From Aristolochia californica (taxonomy: Eukaryota > Streptophyta > Magnoliopsida > Piperales > Aristolochiaceae), in the NCBI GenBank assembly GCA_029961685.1, contig JARWKL010000010.1, positions 22,542,067 through 22,606,066 of the forward strand: 64,000 nucleotides of DNA, read 5' to 3'. Position numbers and translations under genes: made by a program. Below the pieces are notes generated by a model, which made no database searches, was not told the DNA's origin, and worked only from the letters and a program-made list of their open reading frames with translations. Positions 55,541 to 64,000 of this stretch are shown in pieces; positions within the stretch are counted from its first letter, which is position 1; each line of letters begins with the position of its first letter.

Positions 55541-55955
55541 AGATGTCTGAAAGACTGAAACCTAACCTTTGGAACCTGTGGAGAGTGAAGAGGCAACATC
55601 GATCCCTTGTCCCTCTGCCCTAGTCGTCCTGTCGTTCCTCACAGTTTTATTTGATTCTTCTTCGTTTCACATCGTTTAGAGTTTTGATCTGCTTGTCTGG
55701 AACGCCTTACGGTTTCCTTCTCTGGTTAGGTCTGTCAGCCGGGCGTTTGTTTTTTTTTTTTTTTTGTCAATTATCGGAAAAGAACCAGCTGAGTAGTGGT
55801 AGATCTGAGAGAAATCGATCGGAGAATCGATGGCGGAGCATTTGGCTTCGATATTTGGTACAGAGAAGGATCGGGTTAACTGCCCGTTTTATTTCAAGAT
55901 CGGAGCTTCCAGACACGGGGACCATTGCTCGAAGCTACATACTCGGCCGAGTTGA
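55541..55955 (+). pseudogene. U2AF35 (U2 snRNP auxiliary factor small subunit) 5' fragment
   Basis: ATG at 55830 opens 41 codons starting [20 protein letters not shown], the N-terminus of U2AF35, which recognises the 3' splice-site AG. It ends with [12 protein letters not shown] and a TGA at 55953-55955. The first CCCH zinc finger keeps C18, C33 and H37, but the second Cys (residue 27) is Ser. The RRM, second zinc finger and SR tail are absent; downstream is CG-rich unrelated sequence. 55541-55829 looks like a 5' UTR (pyrimidine-rich, T16 run at about 55749). Probably a partial gene duplication. Confidence 0.75.
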
Positions 55956-56338
55956 CGGGAGGGGCTCGGGGGTGACGAGGGGGGGGAAGAATTTCTTCCC
56001 CCTTCCTCTCGCTCCCGCCTCGCTCGGCGTTCCAGCTCTGGTCCCGCTCCCTGGTCCCAAATCCCCCGAATCCCGTGCAAATTAATGAGCCGGCTCGCGG
56101 GCTTTTAAGCCCAACCTTGATTCGGTCGGGTTCAGGCTCTTTAATTCAGTCGAGCTGATCCCGGATCTCGTATTCGGTTCGAGCTCCAGGTATACCGAAT
56201 CTAACTGAGCCGGTGGTTTGAAGCCACTTCGACCTGTACTTGATCTCAACATTTGCCTTGCTTTATCATTGAGAGTGGACATACAAGTAATAAGAATGAC
56301 ATACTTTACATTACTATGATTCCACTAAGGGGGGTTAG
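55956..56338. other. non-coding, CG-rich then GAGCCGGCTCG-type repeat
   Basis: No gene recognised. Confidence 0.4.
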
Positions 56339-57842
56339 TCCACAATGAAGTGGAATGAATTCCCCCCGCATTACTTAGTTTATCTCATATATGGTGTTAG
56401 TCTAGAATGACTTGAATTGAAGTGAGATAATACCATCTCATTCGCTCGGGCAAAAATGGGGGAAAGCTATTTCCTACCTATTTTGCGAATCATCAGCTTT
56501 CCACGCGCGACGCGCGTTGCTTCTTCCCCCCCCCCCCCGCTATTCTGCTCTCCCTCTCGTCAGCCTCTCCACGACCTCTGCTCCATCCCCGACCGTCGGC
56601 CGTCCTCCCTCTGCCCCCATCTCTGTCGCAGAGCCCCTCGACCTCCCTCTCTTCACCCCCCCCCCCCCTTTCGCGATCGTTCAGCAAAGTATTTTTTCCT
56701 CCCTTTGCCCCCACCCCCGTCGGCCGTCCCTCTGCCCTCACCTCCGTCGCAGAGCACGGGAGGCTCTGTCGCAGAGCCCCTCGGCCTCCCTCTCTTTCCC
56801 CCCCCCCCCCGTCGGCCTTCCTGCCTCCCTCTCTCGACCTCCATCGCAGAGCACAGGAGGCCAGAGCCCCTCGGCCTCCCTCTCTTTCCGCCTCCCCCCC
56901 GTCGGCCTTCCTTCCTCCCTCTCTCGACCTCTGTCACAAAGCACGAGAGGCCAGAGCCCCTCGGCCTCCTGACTTCTCTTCTCTCTCGGCTTCCCTATTT
57001 TCTCCCTCTCGGCGCACCGTTGGAGCGTCGTCTCCGTCGCCGTTGCCCGCCGCCATCGCCGTTGCCCGCTGCCGTCGCCGTTGCCAAGCCCGCCGCAGAG
57101 GAAGACGAAGACTATGTTTAATTTTTCCTAAGTTAGGAAAAATTAAATATCGTCATAATTGGTTTAATTATCCAATTAATTAAACCATTAGTTTTTCATT
57201 TTTTTGTTAATATATTATTAATTAATAATATTTAAAATATATATTATGTTATTGGTAAATTAATATATTTATTTTTTTATATTAAAATAGTGAGTTTTAA
57301 TGTTAAACTATATTATTACAGAATAATTTATTTATTTATTATATTCACTTATGTTATTTTAAACTTTTTTATTTATTTTAAATAATTTATTCTAGTCACA
57401 CGTAATTAGTATATTAATTTATAATAAACTATAATCATTAATTGGTTTAATTATCCAATTTTTATAATTAATTAAACCATAATTATTGTTTTAATTTATA
57501 ATAAATTATAATCATTAAGTAATATAATATAATTTTTCATTAATTAGGATATTAATATATTCTAATACTACACGTTAAATCACTTATAAGTTTAGTAACC
57601 ACGCTTATTTTTGTTAATTATATGTTTAGGTCTATGTTCTATTTAAGTATATTTTAAAATGTTACTTATTCTCTTTTTTTTATATCATATTTTTCATTTG
57701 GGGGCATTAACACTGTAATCTGTTTTCCGGCCACTTGAACTCGTCTATACTAACACCCAAACATGAGTTGAAGTGGAAGCAATTCATCTCACTTCAATTC
57801 AATTTTCCACTTCATTTCCACTTCATTGTGAACTAACCCCCC
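56339..57842. mobile_element. TIR element (1504 bp), Harbinger-like, non-autonomous
   Basis: Left end GGGGGGTTAGTCCACAATGA, right end reversed GGGGGGTTAGTTCACAATGA, and imperfect inverted similarity (TTGAAGTGAGAT words) for about 100 bp. Flanking triplets are TAA and TAG. The interior holds a 660-bp C-rich region with tandem duplications and AT-rich DNA, but no transposase. Confidence 0.65.
56545..56970 (+). repeat. C-rich tandem duplication
   Basis: GAGCCCCTCGGCCTCCCTCT recurs at about 56777, 56865 and 56958, with a related block at 56631. The 221-codon Pro/Ser-rich open frame over it (56456-57121) is a by-product of composition and starts with a plausible ATG. Confidence 0.75.
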
Positions 57843-57884
57843 TAGACGAGTTCAAGTGGCTGGAAAACAGATTCCAGTGTTAGT
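57703..57884. repeat. inverted repeat across the right TIR
   Basis: 57703-57743 (CACTTGAACTCGTC end) is the reverse complement, with few mismatches, of 57844-57884 (GACGAGTTCAAGTGG start). The spacer contains the right end of the TIR element. Confidence 0.7.
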
Positions 57885-57919
57885 GCTTAGAAAACAGATT
57901 TCAGTGTCCTTTTCTAAAT

Positions 57920-58880
57920 AAATGATTATAGTTTATTATAAATTAAAACAATAATTTCGTGTGACTACAATAAATTATATAAAATTAATAAAAAATTAAA
58001 AATAACAGAAGGAAATATAATAAATAAACATAATGGTTTAATTAATTATAACAATTGGATAGTTAAACCAATTAATGATTATAGTTTATTATAAATTAAA
58101 ACAATAATTATGTGTGACATGAATAAATTATATAAAATTAAAAAAAATTAAAACATAACATAAGTGAATATAATAAATAAACCTAATGGTTTAATTAATT
58201 ATAGCAATTGGATAATTAACCAATTAACGATTACAATTCATTATAAATTAATATACTAATTACGTGACAAGAATATATTATATGAAATTATTTAAAATTA
58301 AAAAATAGCATAAGGGAATATAATAATAAACATAATGGTTTAATTAATTTTAGCAATTGGATAATTAACCAATTAATGATTAAAATTTAATATAAATTAA
58401 CATACTAATTACATGTGACTAGAATAAATTATATAAAATTAATAAAAATTAAAAAATAACATAAGGGAATATAATAAATAAACCTAATTGTTTAATTAAT
58501 TATATAAATTAGATAATTAACCAATTAACGATTAAAATTCATTATAAATTAATATACTAATTACATGACTAGAATATATTATATAAAATTAATAAAAATT
58601 AAAAAATAACATAAGGGAATATAATAAATAAACATAATGGTTTAATTAATTTTAGCAATTGGATATTAACCAATTAATGATTAAAATTCATTATAAATTA
58701 ACATACTAATTACGTGTGACTAGAATAAATTATATAAAATTAAAAAAAATAAAAAATAACATAAGGGAATATAATAAATAAACCTAATTGTTTAATTAAT
58801 TATAGCAATTGCATAATTAAACAAATTAATGATTACATTTTATTATAAATTATTAAACTAATTACGTGTGAGTAGAATAA
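57920..58880. repeat. AT-rich tandem array, unit about 150 bp, six copies
   Basis: TGGTTTAATTAATT recurs (TTGTTTAATTAAT in two units) near 58038, 58188, 58338, 58488, 58638 and 58788. Related sequence in opposite orientation lies at 57150-57500. Confidence 0.85.
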
Positions 58881-59937
58881 ATTATTTAAATTACATAAAA
58901 CAGTTAAAAATAACATAAATGAATATAATTAATAAATAAATTATTTTGTAATAACATAATATATAGAATAAAAATACTTAATAAATAAAATTAAAATAAA
59001 AAAGTATAAAATGACAACAACAAATATAATTAGAGTAAATTATTTCTATCAACGAGTTTGTGCGTTTAACATCATCAACTTACTAGTTTAGTAGATACGA
59101 ACGACAACATACATGTTCAAATGCAATAAAGTACAAACACTAATAATCACTCCACATGCTAGTTGCTATGGCATCTTGAAATTGTGCAGCTCTAGTGGAT
59201 TCTAATGCACGACGCCTCCGCATTGTTGTTGATAGGTTGCCTTCATCCCCAAGATCATCGCTATCATCGCTATCTCCATCCAAATTTTCACCTGCTAATC
59301 GGACCTCATCACCTCCTCCACCTACCTCATCATCGGAATCATCATCTTCCAATTCAAACATATCATTGTAATCCTCTTTACATATATAATTGTGTAATAT
59401 GCAACAAGCTATTACAATTTTCATCTGGATCTTATAAGAAAACGGAGGAGCGACTTTCAACATTTGGAAACGAGCTTTTAAAGCACCAAAAGTTCGTTCA
59501 ATAGTATTTCTCAAAGATGAGTGCCTTCGGTTGAATAGCTCTTTATCATTTCTAGGAAGGTTGTCTCCAAATTCTTGTAGATGATAACGAGTTCCTCGAT
59601 ATGGAGCCAAAAATCCTGACATATTTGCATAACCAGCATCGACTAGATAATATTTACCTACAATACAAAATATTTTTCACATAAGATAATTGAAGATAAA
59701 ATAAAAAAATACTACATAACAATATATTATTTACCTTCAGGTACACAGATTCTATTTCGGCAAGTCAATGCGTCCTTCAATACACGGGAATCAGCTGCTG
59801 ATCCCTTCCATCCAACAAGTACATAAGTGAATTGCATATCAAATGTACATGCTGCCATCACATTTTGTGAGAGATAGCCTTTTCTATTCCAGAACCTTTG
59901 TTGTTCTTCAAGTGGGATGTTTGATTTGATATGAGTT

Positions 59938-60875
59938 TGTTATGGACTCAATAAGACTGAGTCATCTACTTTACTTTTATTATTTATGTTGCTTTTAATT
60001 TCGAATTTTATTGATTTGTAATAAGACTTAAAGGTAGGGGTAGAATTGGGTTTTATAACCCTAACCTATGTTGATGTTAATTACCCTATTTAAGGGGTAA
60101 GGATGGAGAAAGAAAGTAAGTTCGGATTTAGCTTAAACTAGGGTAATTTAGGGTCTTCCCGAGCTCCATTGCTAGAGTTCTTGGCGTGAGTCTTTTCTGG
60201 GTTTTCTTGGGTTACATTGCTGAATTCGTGGGTGTCTTGGGTGAGTGAGAAAGGAAGAGAAAAGGGGGTTAATCTCTACCTAACGTGGTGGAGAGAGGCC
60301 TTGGTGTTTTCACGGAACTAAGAAGGAAGAAGGGTTACGTGAACCCCTTCTTAAGCCAAGGCGACGGCAGAGGAGTTGCTGGCTGGAGGTCTCGTGAGAG
60401 GGGGTCAAACCTTACCCAATTCCGAGCTGGGAAAAGGGATTGGCTTCACTAACGGAACCAGGAGGAAGGGGAAGGAATTTTCGTGGTTCACTGCTGCAAG
60501 AAGCAGACCTCTTCATCCCTCACGGCAAAACAGAGCACTCTTCTTCCCTCACGGCAAAACAGAGGAGAAGAATTTCGAATTCTTGATGACGTGGTATTCA
60601 AAAGGTAACTTAGAGATTTTATTTTCCTAAGTTCATAAAGCTGAAGTTCTATTATTAATTTATGAGCGTGAATAGTGTTTTACCTATTCGTGAATAGTGT
60701 TTTACCTATTCGTGAATAGTGTTTGAACCCATTTGTGAGAGAAAAAGAATTCTGTTTCCAACTTAGAGTGGTTGGAGACGAAATTCTTAGTTCTTTACGA
60801 AGTTTAAAACCGTGTACGTGCTGGATTCAAGAGTATCTCGCCGAGTTACTAGATCCATGGCGAGGGACCATAACA
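59938..60875 (+). repeat. G3 5' LTR (938 bp)
   Basis: TGTTATGGACTCAATAAGAC to GGGACCATAACA. Probable core promoter CTATTTAAGGGGTAAG at 60086-60101. Contains two copies more than one of a 22-bp unit (CGTGAATAGTGTTTTACCTA type, 60666-60727); the 3' LTR has one fewer. Confidence 0.95.
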
Positions 60876-61925
60876 ACTTGGTATCAGAGCAGGGTAACCC
60901 GGCAGAGAGAAGCACCAATGAATACTTTGAATTACTTGAAAGAAAATTTGATACTGTCCTAGAGAGGTTCTCAAAAATTGATATCGATATGGAGACCTTG
61001 AAGGGAAGGATGGATAGCATGGAGAATGGTCTAACTACTGGCAAGAAATTTGCTGCATTGGAGGAAAAGTTCACTATCAGTTTGGAAACCTTGAAAGGAA
61101 GGATGGATAACATGGAGATTGGTCTGAGCACTGGCAAAAACCCAATTCCGGGAGACCATTCGCAGATCAGAGGGGGAGACGAGTTTACTAGACACACGAG
61201 TTTCTCGGGTCAGCAAGGACCCTTCATTCCGGGGGGACACCTCAACCAGGGGGGAGGCAGTGTACCCCTCATTCCAGATCAGAGAGGAGGGGACCATTCG
61301 TATAACAGAGGGGGAGATGAATTTCCGAGGCGCACGAGTTTCTCGGGACAGCAAGGACCCCTCATTCCGGGGGGACACTTCTACCAGGGGGGAGGCACTG
61401 TTCCGAGGTATACTAAAATGGAATTCCCTACTTATAATGGGTCAGAAGACCCTTTGATATGGTTGTATCGATGCGAAAATTTTTTTAGCCATCAGCGAGT
61501 CCCAACCTATGACCGAGTCAACGTAGCTGTTTTCCACTTACTAGGGGAAGCACAACTTTGGTACCAGCTAGTTGAGGTTGATAGCGAGGTGGTAGATTGG
61601 GATGAATTTAAGCGACTGTGTTCTCTTCGTTTTGGTCCTCCGGCTTACAGTAACCCTTTGGGAGATTTGGTTTTACTACGCCAAACTGGGGCCGTGGAGC
61701 AATATCAAAAATTGTTCCAGGAAAAATTAGCAGGATCAGCAAGTTGCGCTATTTACAGCAGGACTGACGAAGGCCTTAAAGTTTGAGGTGGAGCTCTATG
61801 CACCTGTTGACTTATCCAGCGCTATGAATATAGCTCGTGCTTTAGAATTGCGATAGCAGGCACAACACAGACGACCTCCAGGGTCAGGGGAGCGCATTCC
61901 TCCGAGAAACAACCCGGGTCTTACT
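60857..61925 (+). pseudogene. G3 gag, one frameshift and one stop
   Basis: ATG 60857 lies inside the LTR; the frame crosses the primer site (HNNLVSEQG) and is open to 61786. A coiled-coil-like N-terminus has two related LKGRMD repeats, then a Gly-rich region with a duplicated FSGQQGP block (about 61200-61400), then the gag core RYTKMEFPTYNG, WDEFKRLCSLRFGPPAYSN, VEQYQKLFQEKLAG. A +1 shift near 61738 is followed by LFTAGLTKALKFEVEL in the new frame and TAG at 61854-61856. Gag would make the particle; this copy would need it supplied. Confidence 0.88.
60879..60890 (+). promoter_or_regulatory. G3 primer binding site
   Basis: TGGTATCAGAGC, perfect tRNA-iMet type, three bases after the LTR. Confidence 0.95.
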
Positions 61926-62271
61926 TTGACAGGGGATCCGAGATCTAGTCATCCTACAACTCCTTATATAAAAAAATTGACAAGTGCTGAGATGGCGGAA
62001 CGACGGGCTAAGAATCTATGTTACAACTGTGATGAACCATATCGGGTTGGGCATCAGTGCAAAAGATTGTTTTTGATCGATAAGGTTGAAGATGGGGATA
62101 TCGAGGTGACAGAGGATATGATTGAGGAAGAACCACCGGACATCTCCCTGCATGCCATTACTGGGCAGCAATTGGCCACAACTACGCAAAATGGGAGCGG
62201 CTCGACAACTTTCACCAGGTCTACCCAGCTTCCGAGCTTGAGGTCAAGCTCGATCTCCAAGGGGGGGCAGA
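61926..62271 (+). pseudogene. G3 zinc knuckle and pol deletion junction
   Basis: LCYNCDEPYRVGHQCKRLF is an intact knuckle, followed by an acidic linker and PPDISLHAITGQQ, the start of the protease region. At about 62190 the sequence jumps to the last 30 codons of pol (in another frame the QVYPASELEVK-type tail), then the purine tract AAGGGGGGGCAGA (62259-62271). Everything between (protease, RT, RNase H, integrase) is deleted. Confidence 0.88.
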
Positions 62272-63187
62272 TGTTATGGACTCAATAAGACTGAGTCATC
62301 TACTTTACTTTTATTATTTATGTTGCTTTTAATTTCGAATTTTATTGATTTGTAATAAGACTTAAAGGTAGGGGTAGAATTGGGTTTTATAACCCTAACC
62401 TATGTTGATGTTAATTACCCTATTTAAGGGGTAAGGATGGAGAAAGAAAGTAAGTTCGGATTTAGCTTAAACTAGGGTAATTTAGGGTCTTCCCGAGCTC
62501 CATTGCTAGAGTTCTTGGCGTGAGTCTTTTCTGGGTTTTCTTGGGTTACATTGCTGAATTCGTGGGTGTCTTGGGTGAGTGAGACAGGAAGAGAAAAGGG
62601 GGTTAATCTCTACCTAACGTGGTGGAGAGAGGCCTTGGTGTTTTCACGGAACTAAGAAGGAAGAAGGGTTACGTGAACCCCTTCTTAAGCCAAGGCGACG
62701 ACAGAGGAGTTGCTGGCTGGAGGTCTCGTGAGAGGGGGTCAAACCTTACCCAATTCCGAGCTGGGAAAAGGGATTGGCTTCACTAACGGAACCAGGAGGA
62801 AGGGGAAGGAATTTTCATGGTTCACTGCTGCAAGAAGCAGACCTCTTCATCCCTCACGGCAAATCAGAGCACTCTTCTTCCCTCACGGCAAAACAGAGGA
62901 AAAGAATTTTGAATTCTTTATGACGTGGTATTCAAAAGGTAACTTAGAGATTTTATTTTCCTAAGTTCATAAAGCTGAAGTTCTATTATTAATTTATGAG
63001 CTTGAATAGTGTTTTACCTATTCGTGAATAGTGTTTGAACCCATTTGTGAGAGAAAAAGAATTCTGTTTCCAACTTAGAGTGGTTGGAGACGAAATTCTT
63101 AGTTCTTTACGAAGTTTAAAACCGTGTACGTGCTGGATTCAAGAGTATCTCGCCGAGTTACTAGATCCATGGCGAGGGACCATAACA
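62272..63187 (+). repeat. G3 3' LTR (916 bp)
   Basis: Same ends as the 5' LTR, about 99% identical apart from the 22-bp unit. Confidence 0.95.
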
Positions 63188-63771
63188 GAGTTCCATCAAT
63201 AGCCCCAATATAATCCTAATTATATCATTTCAATTAATACAAGTAACTCTAAATATTAATCTAAAATTGTTCATTATATGTCAAGTGATGTTACCTTAAA
63301 ATACGGATTAAACATTGGATTGTTTAAAATCTTCGAGTGAGTCCGTTCTGAAGGCCGTTTGATGTAATCAGGCCGAAGTTTGATAATAGCATTCAACACC
63401 TTATTGAAATACCTACTTATAGTCCAGTTTGATCTATCAAACATCTCTGCTGTGACACTATACGCTTGTCCTTGACCAACAGTTAGGAGAAAATATGCAA
63501 GTTGTTCTTCCACTGAGATGGTCTTTGTAGGTGATAAAAATCCTTTACTATAAAGTATCTCTGCCATTTTTTTAAACACAAATTGATTCATCCTGTATAC
63601 TTTTCGAAATTTAACAGGTGATTTCGCTAATGCCTTTTGCAAATAAATCGGACCACCAATCCCACGAGGACGTAATGTACGTCTATACCTATGGTTCATA
63701 TAGTATATTCCCATCATGTACATAAGACATGTGAATAAAATCATTCTTGTATTCCTATTTTCGTCTTCCAT

Positions 63772-64000
63772 GGAAACCTGCAAATACAATCACCACAACC
63801 ATAATAACGACTACAACAATAATTCCTGTTTCTTCCTAATATCATAAACACAAAAAGATACCATGTTCTTCAATCATAACCTATTTTTAATCACACCTAT
63901 ATAAAACCATCTCCAATCACACACCCACAACATTCATCCACACAATAAGAACACGACAACCATGAAAACCCAAATCTTAACCATAATAAAATTCATAATC
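63772..64000 (-). other. upstream of the transposase ATG
   Basis: A TTTGCAG/GT acceptor-like site about seven bases before the ATG suggests a 5' UTR intron. Otherwise AT/CA-rich without features. Confidence 0.4.

Larger units (their letters stand above)
59938..63187 (+). mobile_element. gypsy element G3, young gag-only deletion derivative
   Basis: 3250 bp. LTRs 59938-60875 (938 bp) and 62272-63187 (916 bp), GAGTT duplicated at 59933-59937 and 63188-63192, intact primer site and purine tract. About eight substitutions plus one 22-bp unit difference separate the LTRs. Pol is missing between the start of protease and the last codons, leaving a 1.4-kb interior. Confidence 0.95.
59140..63771 (-). 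pseudogene. PIF/Harbinger transposase gene, disrupted by G3
   Basis: Minus-strand exon model: 63295-63771 (ATG at 63771), 63188-63215, [G3], 59735-59937, 59140-59657. Introns of 79 and 77 bp have GT...AG ends. Exon 1 is the N-terminal part (ISVEEQLAYFLL, FDRSNWTISRYFNKVL). The DDE_Tnp_4 nuclease follows: YIGAIDGT with the first Asp at 63195-63197, GSAADSRVL with the second Asp, and IERTFGALK with Glu at about 59497-59499. The C-terminus is acidic and ends RRRRALESTRAAQF. Apart from G3 the frame is clean, so this was a recently active-looking element. Its Myb-like partner ORF and TIRs are not identified here. Confidence 0.9.

Noticed and set aside
56456..57121. 221-codon Pro/Ser-rich frame as a gene
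   Set aside because: Explained by C-rich tandem repeats; frames on both strands are open and no domain is seen.
57920..58880. CRISPR array
   Set aside because: Units are about 150 bp, AT-rich and contiguous without spacers; plant nuclear context.
59205..59504. 99-codon His-rich plus frame
   Set aside because: Antisense shadow of the Harbinger transposase C-terminal exon.

Overview
This is plant nuclear DNA, almost certainly from a flowering plant. Evidence: Ty1/copia and Ty3/gypsy chromovirus polyproteins primed from initiator tRNA-Met (TGGTATCAGAGC), PIF/Harbinger transposons, a plant BAG-family gene, and fragments of plant PPR, PABP, Hsp70-17-type, PFP-beta, EF-2 and glutamate synthase genes. 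The species cannot be read from the sequence. The window is mostly nested, broken transposons. The only intact-looking host gene is a BAG/IQ co-chaperone gene at 50873-51490. A truncated U2AF35 5' end lies at 55830-55955. No tRNA, rRNA or CRISPR array was found.

Layout. 1-3446: copia pol remnant and 3' LTR (C1). 3447-9019: decayed gypsy chromovirus (G1) whose 5' LTR is fused to the C1 LTR. 9020-10499: old LTR-like non-coding DNA. 10500-17888: two head-to-head copies (X1 minus, X2 plus) of a non-autonomous LTR element filled with host gene fragments, forming a long inverted repeat. 17893-23226: an LTR of the same family, split by gypsy element G2 (18229-23188, target duplication TCCCT). 23227-25027: TRIM remnant, a solo LTR and a copia 3' end (C5).

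25632-38715 is a nested stack. A copia element (C3) was entered by a non-autonomous copia element (C2, 25661-32601). C2 was entered by a gene-fragment element (X3, 28465-32376), and X3 by a gypsy LTR now solo (30599-31565). C3 was entered separately by another gene-fragment element (X4, 33529-37891), which holds a complete 390-bp TRIM (35107-35496). Most layers carry readable 5-bp target duplications. 40145-43057: second copy of the C2 family (C6). About 43063-46726: fifth gene-fragment element (X5), carrying PPR pieces.

47243-50621: Harbinger remnant containing telomere-like repeats. 50873-51490: BAG gene. 52740-53141: copia 5' LTR and primer site. 55830-55955: U2AF35 fragment. 56339-57842: TIR element. 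57920-58880: satellite of about 150 bp. 59140-63771: Harbinger transposase gene (minus) interrupted by a young gag-only gypsy derivative (G3, 59938-63187, target duplication GAGTT) inserted in the codons of its first catalytic Asp motif.

The most interesting content is the X family. LTRs of about 320-370 bp ('LTR-B') and a chromovirus pol tail bracket coding pieces of unrelated host genes joined together, in places as long stop-free frames (620, 348, 297 and 282 codons). Two or three copies also carry, just inside the 5' LTR, a TRIM-derived module ending in an 82-bp LTR.
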